In this document: piece by piece, positions 60,994 through 64,000 of the stretch
Layout: every line of letters starts with the position of its first letter
Position numbering within the stretch: position 1 is the first letter of the stretch
Assembly (NCBI GenBank): GCA_903813345.2
Contig: CAIIXF020000005.1
Span: forward strand, 15,195,375 to 15,259,374
Reading direction: 5' to 3'
Length of the DNA: 64,000 nt
Source: Owenia fusiformis
Taxonomy: Eukaryota; Annelida; Polychaeta; Sabellida; Oweniidae
Made by a program: the position numbers and the translations under genes
Notes under the pieces: model-generated
Seen by the model: only the letters and a program-made list of their open reading frames with translations
What the model was told of the DNA's origin: nothing
Databases searched by the model: none

Positions 60994-63490
60994 GGGGGTA
61001 AATAGCCTCTATAAAGAAATGCAAGAAGACATCAATCATCCCAATTTATTTATCTTACCACATTGTTTTAATAATAACACAACTAAATTGTATCCTAAAC
61101 AAATACAATATTGAATCATTGTTTTACAATCTTGCTAGATAATAAACCATAAACAGATGTATCAGTTTCAATGCTAATCAGAGTATAACAGCCCTATCTG
61201 GCCTGAAGCCAATTTTCATCAGGAGAGGGATGCAATTTTTCAGTAGAATTTCTCAAAATCTTGTCAAATTCACAAAAATACAGTCTGATTTTAAGGATGC
61301 TTATTTTGACCAAATTCAAAAATAAATACTAATTTGGATCAAAATGCTAATTTTACATCAGGGATTCCGAAAAAACTCCAAAGAGACAGGTTAAAATTTT
61401 GAGTGAGTAGAATATCGAGGGGTGATACCTACATATCAAAATTACAGAAAAACAACATATATACCAAGAGTAGAGGAATGTCTGCAGCCAGGGGAAGCTA
61501 CCAGAATCCCCTGAGTAAGGGAATGCCCTTACTCTTGTTGGCATATGTATTCTTGTTTGCCTCTTTGCAATTAGTTCTGTACAGGTATCAATAAAATGCA
61601 TTATATTCTAAAGGCAAAAATTGCATTAAGTAACCCAAATAGTTTTATTTTGAGGGCTCTGAACATTTCTAAACAAGTGTTTACTGCTGTAAAAATAGCA
61701 CATTGAGAGATAAGCCTCACACTGCTGCAGAAAAAAGTATTAGTTTCCATAAACATCCTCCAGTAATAGAGTGTTGCGGTAAGATCACATACATGAGCAA
61801 ACGTGAGAACAACTGCAAAACATATGATCGTGCATGAGTTCAAGACAGCAGGACAACACTCTGATAGTCAACACATCTTTCTGTTTCCAACCTGTCAATA
61901 AAAAAGAACTGGAATATAAGGCTGTGATATCTAATAATGCCCTATAACTGCAGGATTTTTTCTTAAGTGGCTGCATAATTCTCATTTTCACAATTCAGAT
62001 CAAATTTTCTCAAATATACAAAATCTTTCATGATTTTTCTCATTTTCAAGTAGGTGCAAATAGATTTCCAAGAGGGTGCAAGCCTGTTTTTTAGAGTGAA
62101 AAGAGGAGAATCTGTACATAGGTTTGATAATAGGCAAAAATTAAGACTTTTTAACCAATTTTCAACAACTTCCCACTCTATCCAAATCCTGAAATTATAA
62201 CCTACAACCCCCCCCCCCCTTCCTTAACACCCTCACAGGACATAGCATGACAGATGACCTCAAAAATGGCTAATTCAGGTGAAGTTTAATATACTAAAGA
62301 GTATCCTATTTTTTTTATTGACAAATGATTCTAACCTTGTGGTATTTCCACATTTGTGGCCTGCCTTTAAATAAATCATTCATCACTATCATTTTTTTCT
62401 TTGAACATCTCTGAACGAGGCATCAACTTTTTGAAGTTTTACAGTATGATGGCACAAGTCCAGCCTGTGTAATTAAAAATTCTAGTCTGGTATCTGTTCT
62501 CTTGCATTACTTACGACAAAATACATTGCCAAAATTTTCACATTGACCTGATTATTACTGGTCTTTTTTGACCTGACAACATATATTTAGTATTCAAATT
62601 TAAAGAGTAAAAGCCAACTAAACTGGACACTTTTATGACCAGCTAAATGTTTAAATTTTGAAAGGCAATTTTACTTCAAGATTCTGTATACAGGAGTCAA
62701 TGTGACATTGGGATTGAAAATGTATGCACATTCCGTGATGTCACTTATATAAGGCAGGAGGTGTTCACATGAACAGATTTCACTGTACTTAACTATATTA
62801 AGTGAGTTTAGTTCCTTTATCTGGTTCTGGTCAATGGAATTGAGATTACTGAACAGTGAAAACCCATTCCATTTAATTTTAAAATCAGTGCTTTATGATA
62901 ACCTTGCATTCCTACTTCCCACTATAGTACATAAATTCTACATTCTTAGGAAACACAATGATTGATGGAATTCATTTGGTTATATTTTTTTTTCAAGTTC
63001 TTTGCACAAAGTAGAACATGCAACAAACAAACAACAGAGAAGATGAATCATTTAAAGGGTACATCTGCTTAAATTTTAAAGGAAGTGAAGCTAAAGCAAA
63101 TAAAATGTGAATAACAAACAAATGGATGAGTAAATAAAGAACTAAACTAACTCATATTAAAACATGATATCACATATTTCCAACTCCTTAATATAATGGC
63201 AGGAGAAAAAAAAAAAAGGTGACATGAAAGTATTTAAGGACTCCCTGAAAAGTCAATGCAACCTCCATTCATCTTTGAGTAACCTTGTGATCGAGAAACA
63301 CAGCACATCTCTTATCAAGAACAAATTATCATTAATCATTATCACATCTACTACAAGAATCATTCTATTTTCTAACACCTTAACAAGTGAAGACACAAAA
63401 TTAAAGATCTATAAAAGACTTTTGGTCAGTTCCAACAAAATCTTACCGTTTTGATACGGATTTGAAAACCAAATGGATTTTTATTACCCT
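60994..63490. other. No gene recognised
   Basis: AT-rich sequence with a C run at about 62209, one MITE fragment and no supportable exon. Short frames around 61.4-61.9 kb overlap on both strands and look random. Confidence 0.4.
61958..62095. mobile_element. Truncated CAGTG-family MITE
   Basis: AATTCTCATTTTCACAATTC, CATGATTTTTCTCATTTTCA and AGGTGCAAATAGATTT match the interior of the 51.1-kb copy; both TIRs are missing or decayed. Confidence 0.55.
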
Positions 63491-63494
63491 TTGC

Positions 63495-64000
63495 ATTCAT
63501 TATCCCATCGAACGAAGTTCGGAGGGATATAGGGAACGCCTCCGTCCATCCGTCCGTCCGTCCGTACGTACGTCCGTCCGTACGTACGTCCGTCCGGGCA
63601 ATAACTCAAATACCGTTGGCCCGATTTTATTCATATTTTGTATACATATACCCTATGGGGGTAGAAGTTCTGCTCAAAAGCCGATTTTCAAAATGGCCGC
63701 TCATTTAAAAATGGCGGCCATTTTAGTGCCGATTTTACAGTAATTTAGGTGCAATATGTAAAACTGTAATAGCAATATGTTTTAAATGTAAAAAAAATTA
63801 TATAGGACATTAATAAAGCTAGAAATGTAGATATTAAAAAAGCACATGGCAGCCATCTTGAAAAATGGCGGCCTTTTCTCGTTATTTTACGATTTTTGCT
63901 GTAACTCGAAAAGTAGTGGAGCGATTTTGTTCATATTTGGTATGTGAATACTATAAGCATGGCACACTGTCTAATGACACTTTTGGTAGAAGGCGGCCAT
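63495..64000. repeat. Dispersed repeat with TCCG microsatellite, cut by the window end
   Basis: CCCATCGAACGAAGTTCGGA is followed by a GTCCGTCC/GTACGTAC microsatellite (63538-63597). Then come two similar blocks with TAACTCAAATACC or TAACTCGAAAAGT, GATTTTRTTCATATTTKGTA and AAAATGGCGGCC. The repeated block suggests a long tandem or element interior continuing past 64000. Confidence 0.5.

Overview
The window is animal nuclear DNA. It is AT-rich and dominated by spliced gene structure with introns of 0.3 to 12 kb, tandem repeats, MITE-like elements and one long LINE. I see no bacterial-type operons. The repeat style (foldback elements, Helentron-like elements with internal satellites, GTCC/GACA microsatellites) and a vertebrate-like ERC gene suggest a marine invertebrate, such as a mollusc or other lophotrochozoan, or a non-vertebrate deuterostome. 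The species cannot be fixed from sequence alone.

The main gene, on the minus strand, is the ERC/ELKS/CAST active-zone scaffold gene. I could assemble 16 coding exons between 47463 and 7751. They sum to 2652 nt (883 codons plus stop) and every exon junction keeps frame. This covers the central and C-terminal coiled coils and a C-terminal FIP-RBD-like segment. The first ~230 residues of the family are not here and probably lie beyond position 64000. An additional tiny terminal exon at 19310-19287 encodes DEGGIWA-stop. Spliced to the exon ending in SPEQ, it recreates the PDZ-binding tail of the synaptic ERC isoform. The locus therefore encodes two alternative C-termini, as in vertebrates: a RIM-binding tail or an FIP-RBD tail.

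Region by region. 1-2.7 kb: the 3' end of an unidentified plus-strand gene, with one convincing terminal exon at 1363-1832 and poly(A) signals near 2640. 2.7-7.75 kb: 3' flank and UTR with several minisatellites. 7.75-47.5 kb: ERC, whose introns carry many elements. These include a family with a 3' hairpin and internal tandem arrays that resembles non-autonomous Helentrons, a 633-bp hAT-type element with a perfect 8-bp target-site duplication, smaller 5-bp-TSD MITEs, pogo-like TA-flanked MITEs, foldbacks and minisatellites. 47.5-54.2 kb: no exon found, repeats only; possibly more ERC intron. 54.2-59.2 kb: an apparently intact LINE on the minus strand, in which ORF1 and ORF2 lie in one frame separated by a single UAG. 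59.2-64 kb: no gene recognised; a dimeric TIR element lies at 60.2-61.0 kb and a TCCG-rich repeat runs off the end of the window.

The points most worth following up are the conserved dual 3' end of ERC, the UAG-separated LINE ORFs, and the Helentron-like family whose satellite core is packed with AGGTCA nuclear-receptor half-sites.
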